A stretch of DNA of 64,000 nt from positions 62,001 through 126,000 of the forward strand of contig DASZUG010000092.1 of NCBI GenBank assembly GCA_035547755.1, written 5' to 3'. Origin of the DNA: Mesorhizobium_L sp035547755. Its GTDB lineage: Bacteria > Pseudomonadota > Alphaproteobacteria > Rhizobiales > Rhizobiaceae. The position numbers were made by a program, and so were the translations under genes. Positions 16,886 through 25,197 of this stretch are shown in pieces (the first letter of the stretch is position 1; the number at the start of each line of letters is the position of its first letter). A model generated the notes under the pieces. It had not been told where the DNA came from. It did not search any database and was given only the letters and a program-made list of their open reading frames with translations.

Positions 16886-17653
16886 ATGAGCCGTGCCGAA
16901 AGCAGGTCGGGCGGACGCTCCAGGGCCAGTCATATCGGTCTGGCGGTTCTCGGCCTCATCCTGTTCGCGACCTTCATCGGCCTCGGCGTCTGGCAGGTCG
17001 AAAGGCGGAACTGGAAACTTGCGCTGATCGCGCGGGTCGACCAGCGCGTGCATGCCGCGCCCGTCGCGGCGCCCGGACCGAAGCAATGGCCCGGTGTCAC
17101 CGCCCAGCGCGACGAATATCTTGATGTGCGGCTGAAGGGCCGTCTGCTGAACGATAAGGAAACGCTGGTCTATACCGCCACCGATCTCGGGCCGGGATAC
17201 TGGGTCATGACGCCGCTAAAGCGGGACGACGGCACCATCGTTCTCATCGATCGCGGCTTCGTCCCTACCGACAAGCGCGATCCGGCCACCCGCCCGCTGG
17301 GGCAAGTGCAGGGTGAAGTCACGATCACCGGTCTCCTGCGGATAAGCGAGCCGGGCGGAACATTCCTGCGCGGCAACAAGCCCGACCAGAACAGGTGGTA
17401 TTCACGCGATGTCGCGGCGATCGCCAAGGCGCGGCATCTCTCCGATGTCGCACCCTATTTCGTCGATGCCGATTCCACACCCAATCCGGGAGGCCTGCCG
17501 GTCGGCGGCCTGACGCGCATCCATTTCCGCAACGCCCATCTCCAATATGCGATCACCTGGTTCGCGATGGCGCTCCTGGTTATCGTCGGCGCCTTCGTCG
17601 TCGTGCGGCAGGAGAGAAAGCCGGATGTGGCGACCGCTGCCGATGAGAGTTGA
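16886..17653 (+). CDS. SURF1 family cytochrome oxidase assembly protein
   Basis: A 255-residue SURF1-type protein with one helix near each end ('IGLAVLGLILFATFIGLGVW' and 'YAITWFAMALLVIVGAFVVV') and a periplasmic domain between them. Signature pieces include 'GVWQVERRNWKLALIARVD', 'GPGYWVMTPL', 'VLIDRGFVPTDKR' and 'HLQYAITWFAMA'. SURF1 proteins help insert heme into subunit I of terminal oxidases. Its place 18 bp after cyoD assigns it to the bo3 oxidase. It converges on the flavoprotein gene with 25 bp between stops. Confidence 0.93.
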   Translation: MSRAESRSGGRSRASHIGLAVLGLILFATFIGLGVWQVERRNWKLALIARVDQRVHAAPVAAPGPKQWPGVTAQRDEYLDVRLKGRLLNDKETLVYTATDLGPGYWVMTPLKRDDGTIVLIDRGFVPTDKRDPATRPLGQVQGEVTITGLLRISEPGGTFLRGNKPDQNRWYSRDVAAIAKARHLSDVAPYFVDADSTPNPGGLPVGGLTRIHFRNAHLQYAITWFAMALLVIVGAFVVVRQERKPDVATAADES

Positions 17654-17678
17654 ATCTGATCGATGCTATCCCCTTAGA

Positions 17679-19697
17679 TCAAATCCGAGAACAAAGGCGG
17701 AAGGCGTCCTGTATGGACGAATAGATATCCCGGCTGGAAACCGCGTCGCCGATGCGATGGAGTTGAAAACCGGTTCGACGGGATTCCGCCATTACCTTGG
17801 CTGGCGCGCGTCCGAGGATGAAGTCTATATCCGTTATCCCATCATTGCTGGATGCCGCTCTTAAATCGTGGAACAGGTCGGCGGCCGGTGTGGTGCCGTG
17901 CTCGACAATGACCTGCCTGGCGCCAAGTTCCATCCCGGCATCGGTGAGTTCATGCCGGAATTTCGCGACGAGGCGACCCTTTTCCCCGACAAGCCGGCGG
18001 AGCCTGACATAGGGCGTGCATTCCACGCCGAGGAGGGCCAGTTCCTTGCGGAAGCCTGCCTTGTCCGGATAGGGCATTTCCACCGCCAGCGTCTCGTCCG
18101 GCGTTGCGATCCGGACAGTTTTTCCTTCGCGCGCGAGTTTCAGGGCGCAGGAGACGGCGGACTGCCGTCCCGTCCCGTCATAGATCAGGATGTCGTCCTT
18201 CGCGGGAACGGTCCCGGCCAGGACGTCCCAGACGCTGTCGCACAATTCTGCTCCGTCGAGCCATTCGAGATCGGGGACCCCGCCCGTCGCGACGATGACG
18301 ATATCGGGCTGTTCGGCGAGAACCGTGTCGGCATCGGCATAGGTGTTCAGCCGGACGTCCACCCCCAGCCTTTCGAGTTCGCCGGCGCGCCAGTCGATGA
18401 TGCCGGCAAGGTCGCGCCGTTCGGGGACGGCGGCGGCGATCAGAACCTGCCCGCCGAGCCTTGCGGCCGCTTCCATCAGGACCACCGCATGGCCGCGTTC
18501 GGCCGCGACGCGGGCGGCTTCCATTCCTCCCGGTCCGCCGCCGGCGACGACGACCCTCGATGGCCGGTCGACCTGCGCGACGGTGTGGCTGAGCGCGGTT
18601 TCACGGCCGCTCGCGGGATTATGGATGCAGTTCACCTTCTTGTAGAGACAATAGGTGGCGCCGACACAGGGGCGGATGTGCTCTTCCTCGCCGCGGGCGA
18701 TCTTATTGACGATTTCCGGATCTGCGATGTGCGCGCGCGTCATGCCGACGAGGTCGACAATGTCCTGGCTGATAGCGTGGCGCGCCGTGGCGACGTCCCT
18801 TATGCCGGCAGCGTGGATCAGCGGCAGTTTAATTTCCCGCCGGAAGGCCGCGACTTGCGGAAGGAAGGGCGCGCTCGGCTGGAACATGCCCGGCATGTTG
18901 TCCTCCGACAGCGCCAGATCCGTATCCATTCGCCCGTAGATGCAGTTGAGATAATCGACAAGCCCTTCGCGCTCGAACAGGCGGGCAAGCCTGACGCAAT
19001 CCTCGAAATCGCTACCATCCTCGACGCCTTCGTCGACGACGAATCGAATGCCGACGACCATGTCGTCGCCGACGGCTTTACGGATCGCCTCATGCACCAT
19101 GAGGCCGAAACGGGCGCGGTTTTCGACCGAACCGCCGAAAGCATCCTTGCGCCTGTTCGTGCGCGGCGAGAGGAATTGTCCGATGAGATGGCCGCCGGTG
19201 ACGGTCTCGACCCCGTCGAGTCCGCCTTCACGGCATCTGAGCGCCGCGGAAGCATAGTCGCGGACAATCCTCTTTATGTCGGCGTCATCCATCTCTTTCG
19301 GAAAATTCCGGTTGCGCGTTTCGCGGACTGGCGACGGCGCAAGAGCGGGCAGCCAGTTGCCGCCATAGGCGGTCGCGCGCCGGCCGAGATGCGAAACCTG
19401 CGACATCACCGCCGCCCCATGGCGATGGATGCGCTCCGACAGGCTCTGGAGATGCGGGATGACGCGATCGCTCGACAGGTCCAGTTGCCCGCCGCCCCAG
19501 CTTGAATCCGGCGAGGTCATCGCCGACCCGCCGACCATCGTCATGGCGAGGCCGCCGCGCGCCTTTTCCTCGTGATAAAGCTGGTAGCGCTCGAGCGGCA
19601 GGCCACCATCATCAAGCATGGAGGCATGGCTGGTGCTGACGATACGGTTGCGCAAGTCGAGAGATTTGAGACGGAACGGCCGGAGCAGCGGATCCAT
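17679..19697 (-). CDS. Old-yellow-enzyme/FAD fusion oxidoreductase, N-methylproline demethylase-like
   Basis: A 672-residue protein of the trimethylamine dehydrogenase/2,4-dienoyl-CoA reductase class. It has an N-terminal FMN TIM barrel (to about residue 370), Cys residues for a 4Fe-4S cluster in 'RPCVGATYCLYKKVNCIHNP', then an FAD/NAD domain starting 'RVVVAGGGPGGMEAARVAAE'. The opening 'LKSLDLRNRIVSTSHASML' and 'YQLYHEEKARGGLAMTM' resemble N-methylproline and dimethylglycine demethylases known in rhizobia and pseudomonads. Oxidative N-demethylation, releasing formaldehyde, is therefore the likely chemistry. Start ATG 19697 fits the conserved N-terminus and has AAGGCAG upstream; the frame to 19832 adds an unconserved tail. 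Divergent from the aldehyde dehydrogenases. Confidence 0.82.
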   Translation of the reverse strand: MDPLLRPFRLKSLDLRNRIVSTSHASMLDDGGLPLERYQLYHEEKARGGLAMTMVGGSAMTSPDSSWGGGQLDLSSDRVIPHLQSLSERIHRHGAAVMSQVSHLGRRATAYGGNWLPALAPSPVRETRNRNFPKEMDDADIKRIVRDYASAALRCREGGLDGVETVTGGHLIGQFLSPRTNRRKDAFGGSVENRARFGLMVHEAIRKAVGDDMVVGIRFVVDEGVEDGSDFEDCVRLARLFEREGLVDYLNCIYGRMDTDLALSEDNMPGMFQPSAPFLPQVAAFRREIKLPLIHAAGIRDVATARHAISQDIVDLVGMTRAHIADPEIVNKIARGEEEHIRPCVGATYCLYKKVNCIHNPASGRETALSHTVAQVDRPSRVVVAGGGPGGMEAARVAAERGHAVVLMEAAARLGGQVLIAAAVPERRDLAGIIDWRAGELERLGVDVRLNTYADADTVLAEQPDIVIVATGGVPDLEWLDGAELCDSVWDVLAGTVPAKDDILIYDGTGRQSAVSCALKLAREGKTVRIATPDETLAVEMPYPDKAGFRKELALLGVECTPYVRLRRLVGEKGRLVAKFRHELTDAGMELGARQVIVEHGTTPAADLFHDLRAASSNDGITDIDFILGRAPAKVMAESRRTGFQLHRIGDAVSSRDIYSSIQDAFRLCSRI

Positions 19698-19943
19698 AGT
19701 TTTCTGCCTTGGCTCAGCTTTCCTCGGATCACCCATAATGGCACTCATCTGTTCCGCCCGAAACGGGAGGCTCTCCCGCAGGCTGCAATACCGGCTTTGC
19801 GTATCTTTCCACAGGCGGGGCGCAGATTGCACTGTATGGAGCCGCCGGCGCAGACGAAAATTCCGGCGCCGGCGCCAGTTCGGGACGTCCTTTTGCCGAA
19901 GGGGAAATAGGCTCGATCGACCCGATCAGTTCCCGGAAGGCGC

Positions 19944-21410
19944 ATGATGTCGCTCAGTTTCGATCCCGCAACCGTCGATCTGCCGCTCCGGCATCATATA
20001 GGCGGCGAATTCGTGGCCGCTGACGCCGGGATCGAGGTGCGCCGTCCTTCGGACGGGGCTGTCCATGGCGCCTGTCCGGTGGCGGATGCGACCATCGTCG
20101 ATCGCGCGGTGGAAGCCGCCCGCGAGGCCTTGCGGCAAAGCGGCTGGGCCAGTGCCCGGCCGCGCGAGCGGGTGCGTGCGCTGCATGCCTGGGCCGATCT
20201 GATCATGCGCGAGGCGGAACGTCTCGGCCGGCTGGAATCCGTCGCCTCGACCCGCCCGATCGCTCAGTCGATCACCGGCGACGTCGCCATAACGGCCGAG
20301 CAGATACGCTTCTTCGCCGAGTTTGCCGACAAGGAAGGCGGCGATCTCGTGCCGACGGCCGCGGACAAGCTGGGTTTCGTGCAGGACGAGCCGCATGGCG
20401 TCGTCGGCGCGATCACGCCCTGGAACTTTCCGGTCTCCATGGCGGGATGGAAGCTCGGTCCCGCGCTCGCCGCCGGCAATGCCGTGGTGCTGAAACCCTC
20501 GGAGATGACGCCCCATTCCGCGCTGATGCTGGCCGAACTGGCGGTAAAGGCGGGCCTGCCGAAGGGGCTGGTCAACATCGTCCTCGGCGACGGGGCGACG
20601 ACCGGCAGCGCCATCACCGGCCACCCCGGCATCGCCAAGGTGTCCTTTACCGGATCGACCGCCGCCGGCGCCGCTATCATGGCCAATGTGGCGCGTACCG
20701 GCATCAAGCCGATGACGCTCGAACTGGGCGGCAAGAGTCCGCAAATGGTGTTTGGCGACGCCGATCCGGAGCTTGCGGCCGAGTGCGTCGCGCGCGGCAT
20801 ACTGGCGAATGCCGGCCAGGTCTGCGTCGCCGGCTCGCGCCTGCTGGTGGAAGCGCCGGTCGCCGACGAGATCGTCGACCGTATCCGGAAACGGTTCGGT
20901 GAAATCGCCGCCGGGCCGACGTGGCACGAATCGACGAACTATTCCCCGATCGTTTCCGAGCGCCAGCTGGCCCGCATCGACATGATCGTCACCGCGGCGA
21001 AGGAACATGGCGCGGAGGTGCTGACGGGCGGAAGCCGCATCGACCGGCCGGGATATTTCTACCAGCCGACGCTTCTCGCCAATATCGACGAGCACTCGCC
21101 GGCGGTGACGGAGGAGATCTTCGGCCCGGTTCTCTCGGTTCAGCGGTTCGACACGGAGGAAGAAGCCGTCGGCCTTGCCAACCGGTCGAGCTACGGTCTC
21201 TGTTCGGGCGTCTACACGCGCGATCTCTCGCGGGCGATGCGCATGAGCCGCGCGATGGAGGCGGGAACGGTCTGGGTGAACCGGTATGGCCGCTCGATGG
21301 ACCACATCCTGCCGACGGGAGGCTTCAAGGGATCGGGACTTGGCAAGGATCTCGGCCGGCAAGTCTATCGCGAGAACCGCCGGACCAAATCGGTTCTTAT
21401 CGACCTTTGA
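19944..21410 (+). CDS. NAD(P)-dependent aldehyde dehydrogenase family protein
   Basis: A 488-residue aldehyde dehydrogenase. The NAD-fold start is 'ITPWNFPVSMAGWKLGPALA', the general base Glu is in 'LELGGKSPQM', the catalytic Cys is in 'NAGQVCVAGSRLL', and the C-terminal clamp is 'GFKGSGLGKDLGR'. It would oxidise an aldehyde to the acid. The arrangement with the divergent demethylase-like flavoprotein and the following dehydrogenase at 25 bp suggests catabolism of an N-methylated amino acid or betaine, but the substrate is not readable. Class closest by feel to betaine/gamma-aminobutyraldehyde dehydrogenases. Confidence 0.88.
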   Translation: MMSLSFDPATVDLPLRHHIGGEFVAADAGIEVRRPSDGAVHGACPVADATIVDRAVEAAREALRQSGWASARPRERVRALHAWADLIMREAERLGRLESVASTRPIAQSITGDVAITAEQIRFFAEFADKEGGDLVPTAADKLGFVQDEPHGVVGAITPWNFPVSMAGWKLGPALAAGNAVVLKPSEMTPHSALMLAELAVKAGLPKGLVNIVLGDGATTGSAITGHPGIAKVSFTGSTAAGAAIMANVARTGIKPMTLELGGKSPQMVFGDADPELAAECVARGILANAGQVCVAGSRLLVEAPVADEIVDRIRKRFGEIAAGPTWHESTNYSPIVSERQLARIDMIVTAAKEHGAEVLTGGSRIDRPGYFYQPTLLANIDEHSPAVTEEIFGPVLSVQRFDTEEEAVGLANRSSYGLCSGVYTRDLSRAMRMSRAMEAGTVWVNRYGRSMDHILPTGGFKGSGLGKDLGRQVYRENRRTKSVLIDL

Positions 21411-21435
21411 AATCGGGAACAGCTGGAGACGTGGG

Positions 21436-22893
21436 ATGAAGGGACTGCGCGACGAGGATTTGTTCAGGCAGAAAGGACTCATCGACGGCGCGTGGGTGAG
21501 TGCCGACAGCGCCGCGACCGTTGATGTCACTGACCCGGCGACGGGCGAGACCATCGGATCCGTTCCGGATATGGGAGCCGGCGAGACGGGCCGCGCAATC
21601 GCCGCCGCCGACCGGGCTTTCGCCGAATGGCGCTGCAGGACCAATGCGGAGCGGGCCGAGCGTCTCTTTGCCTGGTACGGCCTCATGCTCGAACATGAGG
21701 ACGACCTGGCCATGATCCTGACCTGCGAGCAGGGAAAGCCGCTTGTAGAGGCGCGTGGCGAAATCCGCTACGGCGCGTCCTTCGTCCGCTGGTTCGCTGA
21801 GGAAGCGCGCCGGATCGGCGGCGGCACGATACCCTCGCCGACGTCGGATCGCAGGATCGTCGTCCTGAAGCAGCCCGTCGGCGTCGCGGCCATCGTCACG
21901 CCGTGGAATTTTCCGAACGCGATGATCACGCGCAAGGTGGCCCCGGCGCTCGCGGCCGGCTGCACGGTCGTCATCAAGCCCTCGGAGTTCACGCCCTTTT
22001 CCGCCCTGGCGCTTGGCGTTCTTGCGGAGCGGGCGGGGATTCCGGCCGGCGTGATCAATATCGTCACAGGCTTGCCGACGGCCATCGGCAAGGAACTCAC
22101 CTCTAACCCGACGGTGCGCAAGCTCAGCTTCACCGGCTCGACCAAGGTCGGGGCGCTTCTGATGGAAGAGTGCGCTCCGACCGTGAAGCGTCTCAGTCTC
22201 GAACTCGGCGGCAACGCGCCCTTCATCGTCTTCGATGACGCCGACATCGATCTCGCGGTCGAAGGGGCGATGGCTTCGAAGTTCCGCAATGGTGGGCAGA
22301 CCTGCGTGTGCTCCAACCGGATCCTTGTCCAGGCCGGCATCCACGACGCCTTTGTCGAGAAATTGGCGGCACGCGTTTCCGCCCTGAAGGTCGGGCGGGG
22401 AACGCAGGAAGGTGTCGAAATCGGCCCGATGATCAACGATGCCGCCGTGGAGAAAATCCGCCGTCACCTCGATGACGCCCTGTCGAAAGGCGCGGTGCGG
22501 GCAAGCGTTCCGGTGGAGGTGCCAGACGGCCCGCGCTATATCGCGCCGCAAGTGCTTACGAAGGCGACGACGGCCATGCTTCTGGCGTCGGAGGAGACAT
22601 TCGGGCCGGTGGCGCCGATCTTCAAATTCACCGAGGAAGCGGAGGCAATCCGGATCGCGAACGCGACGCCCTATGGCCTCGCCGCCTATTTCTACACGCG
22701 CGACCTCGCGCGCAGCTGGCGTGTCGGCGAGGCGCTGGAATTCGGCATGGTCGGCCTCAACACCGGCATCGTCTCGACGGAAGTCGCGCCGTTCGGCGGC
22801 GTCAAGCAGTCGGGTCTCGGGCGCGAAGGCGCGCAATGCGGAATAGAGGAATATCTCGAAAGCAAGGCCTTCCACATTGGAGGCCTCGGCTGA
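21436..22893 (+). CDS. NAD-dependent succinate-semialdehyde dehydrogenase-like protein
   Basis: A 485-residue aldehyde dehydrogenase of the SSADH (GabD) group. Features: 'LILTCEQGKPLVEARGEI'-like region around residue 95, 'ITRKVAPALAAGCTVVIKPS', Glu in 'LELGGNAPFIVFDDADID' and catalytic Cys in 'NGGQTCVCSNRIL'. The Cys-x-Cys pair is typical of GabD proteins, where it serves as a redox switch. Start ATG 21436 (MKGLRDEDLF) follows GGAGACGTGGG; longer frames run into the upstream gene. It is co-transcribed with the preceding dehydrogenase and followed by a hairpin and T-run. A second SSADH-like gene lies at 62186-63676. Confidence 0.87.
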   Translation: MKGLRDEDLFRQKGLIDGAWVSADSAATVDVTDPATGETIGSVPDMGAGETGRAIAAADRAFAEWRCRTNAERAERLFAWYGLMLEHEDDLAMILTCEQGKPLVEARGEIRYGASFVRWFAEEARRIGGGTIPSPTSDRRIVVLKQPVGVAAIVTPWNFPNAMITRKVAPALAAGCTVVIKPSEFTPFSALALGVLAERAGIPAGVINIVTGLPTAIGKELTSNPTVRKLSFTGSTKVGALLMEECAPTVKRLSLELGGNAPFIVFDDADIDLAVEGAMASKFRNGGQTCVCSNRILVQAGIHDAFVEKLAARVSALKVGRGTQEGVEIGPMINDAAVEKIRRHLDDALSKGAVRASVPVEVPDGPRYIAPQVLTKATTAMLLASEETFGPVAPIFKFTEEAEAIRIANATPYGLAAYFYTRDLARSWRVGEALEFGMVGLNTGIVSTEVAPFGGVKQSGLGREGAQCGIEEYLESKAFHIGGLG

Positions 22894-22905
22894 GCGGCTG
22901 CACTC

Positions 22906-22955
22906 GACCATGATGCGGTCAGATTAAATCGCATCATGGTCTTGTCTTTTTATTC
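22906..22955 (+). terminator. Hairpin plus T-run after the two aldehyde dehydrogenase genes
   Basis: GACCATGATGCG (22906-22917) and CGCATCATGGTC (22930-22941) make a perfect 12-bp stem with a 12-base loop. A T-rich run (TTGTCTTTTTATT) follows directly, 13 nt after the stop at 22893. This fits an intrinsic terminator for plus-strand transcription. The same stem is the first palindrome of the RIME-like element, so the terminator appears to be supplied by the repeat. Confidence 0.7.
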
Positions 22956-23003
22956 GGGCACGATCTTTCCGGAAAACTGGTGTCCACCTTTCCGGATCAT
23001 GCC
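22906..23003. repeat. RIME-like intergenic mosaic repeat, best-preserved copy
   Basis: Two palindromes in about 98 bp. The first is the 12-bp dyad at 22906-22941. The second is a dyad starting GGGCACGATCTTTCCGG (from 22956) and closing CCGGATCATGCCC (to 23004). The spacing and words match RIME1-type elements known from Rhizobium and Sinorhizobium. It fills the whole gap between two convergent genes and abuts the stop of the minus-strand DAO gene. Confidence 0.68.
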
Positions 23004-24281
23004 CTATTGGATGCGATCGAGCAGCCGGTAATAGAGGCCGACGATAGGCAGGAACCATGGCTTGCCGAAATGGCCGGGGACGGAGGGCCAGTCCATGCCT
23101 TCGAGCGGGTTGCGGTTTACACCGCTGCTGATCAGGTCGGCCATGATGACGCCCATATGGGTCGACAGTTGCGCTCCATGACCCGAATAGCCCATCGAAT
23201 AGTAGAGCCCTTCGGCTGATCCGGCGCGCGGAAAGCGATCCTTCGTCATGCCGACGAGGCCGCCCCAGCAATAGTCGATCTCGATGTCGCGGAGGTGCGG
23301 GAAAATCCTGCCCATGGATGCGCGAAGGATTTCGCCGGATTTGGCGTCCGAGGTTGCGTCCGACACGGCCGAGAAACGGGCGCGGCCGCCGAAGAGCAAA
23401 CGGTTGTCCGGGGCGAGTCTGAAATAATTACCGATATTCAGCGATGTGACGCATGTCCTATTGCCAGGCATGGTCCGGGCGATTTCGCCGGCCGTGAGTG
23501 GACGGGTCGCGATGATGAAGCTGCCGACAGGAATGATGCGGCGGCGGAAATAGTCGAAAGGGCCTTCTGTATAGGCGTTCGTGGCGACCAGTACGCGCTC
23601 TGCCGTCACCTCGCCCCGCGGCGTCGAGAGCTTCCAGCCGCCCGCGGTCTTGACACGGCCGGTAACAGGCGCTGTCTCGAAGATCGTCGCGCCGTGGCGG
23701 GCGGCGGCCTCCGCGAGACCATGGACGAAACGCCCCATATGCATCATGCCGCTCTTCTTCGACAGCATGGCGCCGTGAAACGCGTCCGAGCCGATCTCGC
23801 CCTTGAGGTCGGTTTTCGAGAGCAGCGCGGTGTCGGGATCGACCTCGTTGTGCACCGCCTCGAAATTGCGCGCGATCCCGTCGAAATGTTTGGGCTTTGA
23901 AGCGAGTTTCAGCTTTCCCGCCCGGCGGAAGCTGCAATCGATGCCTTCCTCCGCCACGATCGCCTCGATTGTATCGACGGCGGAATCGAAGGCGTGATAA
24001 AGCGCCTTGGCGCGCTCGGTGCCAAGTTCGGATTTGGCGGCGATGTAGCTGTGCGCAAGGCCGTTGTTCAGGTGGCCACCATTCCGTCCCGAGCCGCCAT
24101 AGCCCACATGCTGCGCCTCGAGCAGCACGACGCCGACGCCCGATTTCGCCAGCTGCCTTGCGGCTGAAAGACCGGTGAAGCCACCACCCACGATCGCGAC
24201 ATCGAATTTGCCTTCGACATTTCCTTCCGCCGCGTTCGCGAAGCGCGGCGCTGTCGCATGCCAGTAGGGCTTGAACTCCAT
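23004..24281 (-). CDS. FAD-dependent oxidoreductase, DAO family (PuuB/OrdL-like)
   Basis: A 425-residue DAO-superfamily flavoprotein. FAD site 'DVAIVGGGFTGLSAARQLAK' near residue 27, followed by 'GYGGSGRNGGHLNNGLA' and the C-terminal 'YYSMGYSGHGAQLSTHMG'. The 'SGRNGG' segment and the C-terminal GYSGHG are hallmarks of gamma-glutamylputrescine oxidase-like and related amine oxidases, which release an aldehyde, ammonia and peroxide. It sits 9 bp downstream of the HAD gene on the same strand and faces the aldehyde dehydrogenases across a RIME repeat. An amine-to-aldehyde-to-acid route is plausible, but the substrate is unproven. Confidence 0.87.
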   Translation of the reverse strand: MEFKPYWHATAPRFANAAEGNVEGKFDVAIVGGGFTGLSAARQLAKSGVGVVLLEAQHVGYGGSGRNGGHLNNGLAHSYIAAKSELGTERAKALYHAFDSAVDTIEAIVAEEGIDCSFRRAGKLKLASKPKHFDGIARNFEAVHNEVDPDTALLSKTDLKGEIGSDAFHGAMLSKKSGMMHMGRFVHGLAEAAARHGATIFETAPVTGRVKTAGGWKLSTPRGEVTAERVLVATNAYTEGPFDYFRRRIIPVGSFIIATRPLTAGEIARTMPGNRTCVTSLNIGNYFRLAPDNRLLFGGRARFSAVSDATSDAKSGEILRASMGRIFPHLRDIEIDYCWGGLVGMTKDRFPRAGSAEGLYYSMGYSGHGAQLSTHMGVIMADLISSGVNRNPLEGMDWPSVPGHFGKPWFLPIVGLYYRLLDRIQ

Positions 24282-24290
24282 GAGGCTTCC

Positions 24291-24959
24291 TCAGAGGCCG
24301 ACGACGGCCGGCAGACCGGAAATGTCCTGGATCTCGGTATAGCCGTAATAGGGATTTGCAGGCTCGTGACCGCGATTGACCCAGACCTTGTTGGCGATGC
24401 CGAGATCATGCGCCGACATCAGATCGTAGCGGAACGAGGAGGAGCAGTGAAGGACATCCTCGGGGCCGCATCCGAGCTGGTCGAACATATATTCGAAAGC
24501 CTGGAAGCGGGGCTTGTAGGCATTGGCTTGCTGCGCCGTGAAGACGTGGGCGAAAGGCGCTCCCAGTTTCGCGACATTGGACATGATCTGCTCGTCCATC
24601 GCGTTGGAAAGCACGACGAGCGGGAATTCCGTGGCGACGCGGGCGAGGCCTGCGGGAACGTCCGGATGCGGACCCCATGTCGGAACCGCCTCGTAGAACG
24701 CGCGCGCCTCAGCCTCGTCGAAGGTGACGCCGTTGCGCTTGCAGGTCCGTTCGACCGCATTGACCAGGACCTGGTCGTAGGGCTTCCAGTCTCCCATTAT
24801 TTCGTCGAGGCGGTAGGCGGCGAAATTCCGGATGAATCGTTCCATCCGGTCCGGCTCGAGCCTCGGCCCGTAGATCTCCCTGGCCTTCTCGGCCATCTGG
24901 AAATGCGTCAACGTGCCGTAGCAGTCGAAGGTAATGAATTTGGGGCGGAACGAACTCAT
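24291..24959 (-). CDS. HAD-superfamily hydrolase, haloacid dehalogenase type II-like
   Basis: A 222-residue HAD protein. Motif I 'FITFDCYGTLTHF' holds the nucleophile Asp at about residue 10, motif II Ser/Asn is in 'VVLSNAMDEQIM', and motif III Lys is in 'ANAYKPRFQAFEYMF'. The length and cap placement match L-2-haloacid dehalogenases, although most such genes in catabolic operons act on unknown phosphorylated or 2-hydroxy/halo acids. I use ATG 24959 (MSSFRPKF), with AAGGAT upstream; the longer frame to 25097 lacks conserved sequence. A related gene is at 29936-30652. Confidence 0.8.
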   Translation of the reverse strand: MSSFRPKFITFDCYGTLTHFQMAEKAREIYGPRLEPDRMERFIRNFAAYRLDEIMGDWKPYDQVLVNAVERTCKRNGVTFDEAEARAFYEAVPTWGPHPDVPAGLARVATEFPLVVLSNAMDEQIMSNVAKLGAPFAHVFTAQQANAYKPRFQAFEYMFDQLGCGPEDVLHCSSSFRYDLMSAHDLGIANKVWVNRGHEPANPYYGYTEIQDISGLPAVVGL

Positions 24960-25197
24960 CACGGGGACATCCTTGCTGCTGCTGAGGGTTTCGAGGAGAA
25001 CGTGACGGCCCATCGTAGCGCTCACCAACCGACTGAAACGCGTTCTCGGGCCTTGCTGCAAAGCAGATTGTGCCGAATTGAGGGCGGGGTTCGGCACAGC
25101 CTGCCAATTGCCTTATGCATCTCTTGATCGGCTGGCGGCCACTCTCTTTATTTGGCCACTATTTGTGTTCTTGTCCCGCGGGAATGGAATCCCATTC

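Noticed and set aside
12756..17653. Considered a cytochrome c oxidase (CtaC/CtaD) locus
   Set aside because: Subunit II lacks CuA ligands and has a quinol-oxidase lipoprotein form, and the gene order is cyoABCD.
17868..19505. Long plus-strand reading frame (over 500 codons) opposite the OYE/FAD flavoprotein gene
   Set aside because: The translation is Arg/Asp/Gly-rich with no recognisable motif, and the opposite strand encodes a clear flavoprotein. High-GC DNA gives such antisense frames.
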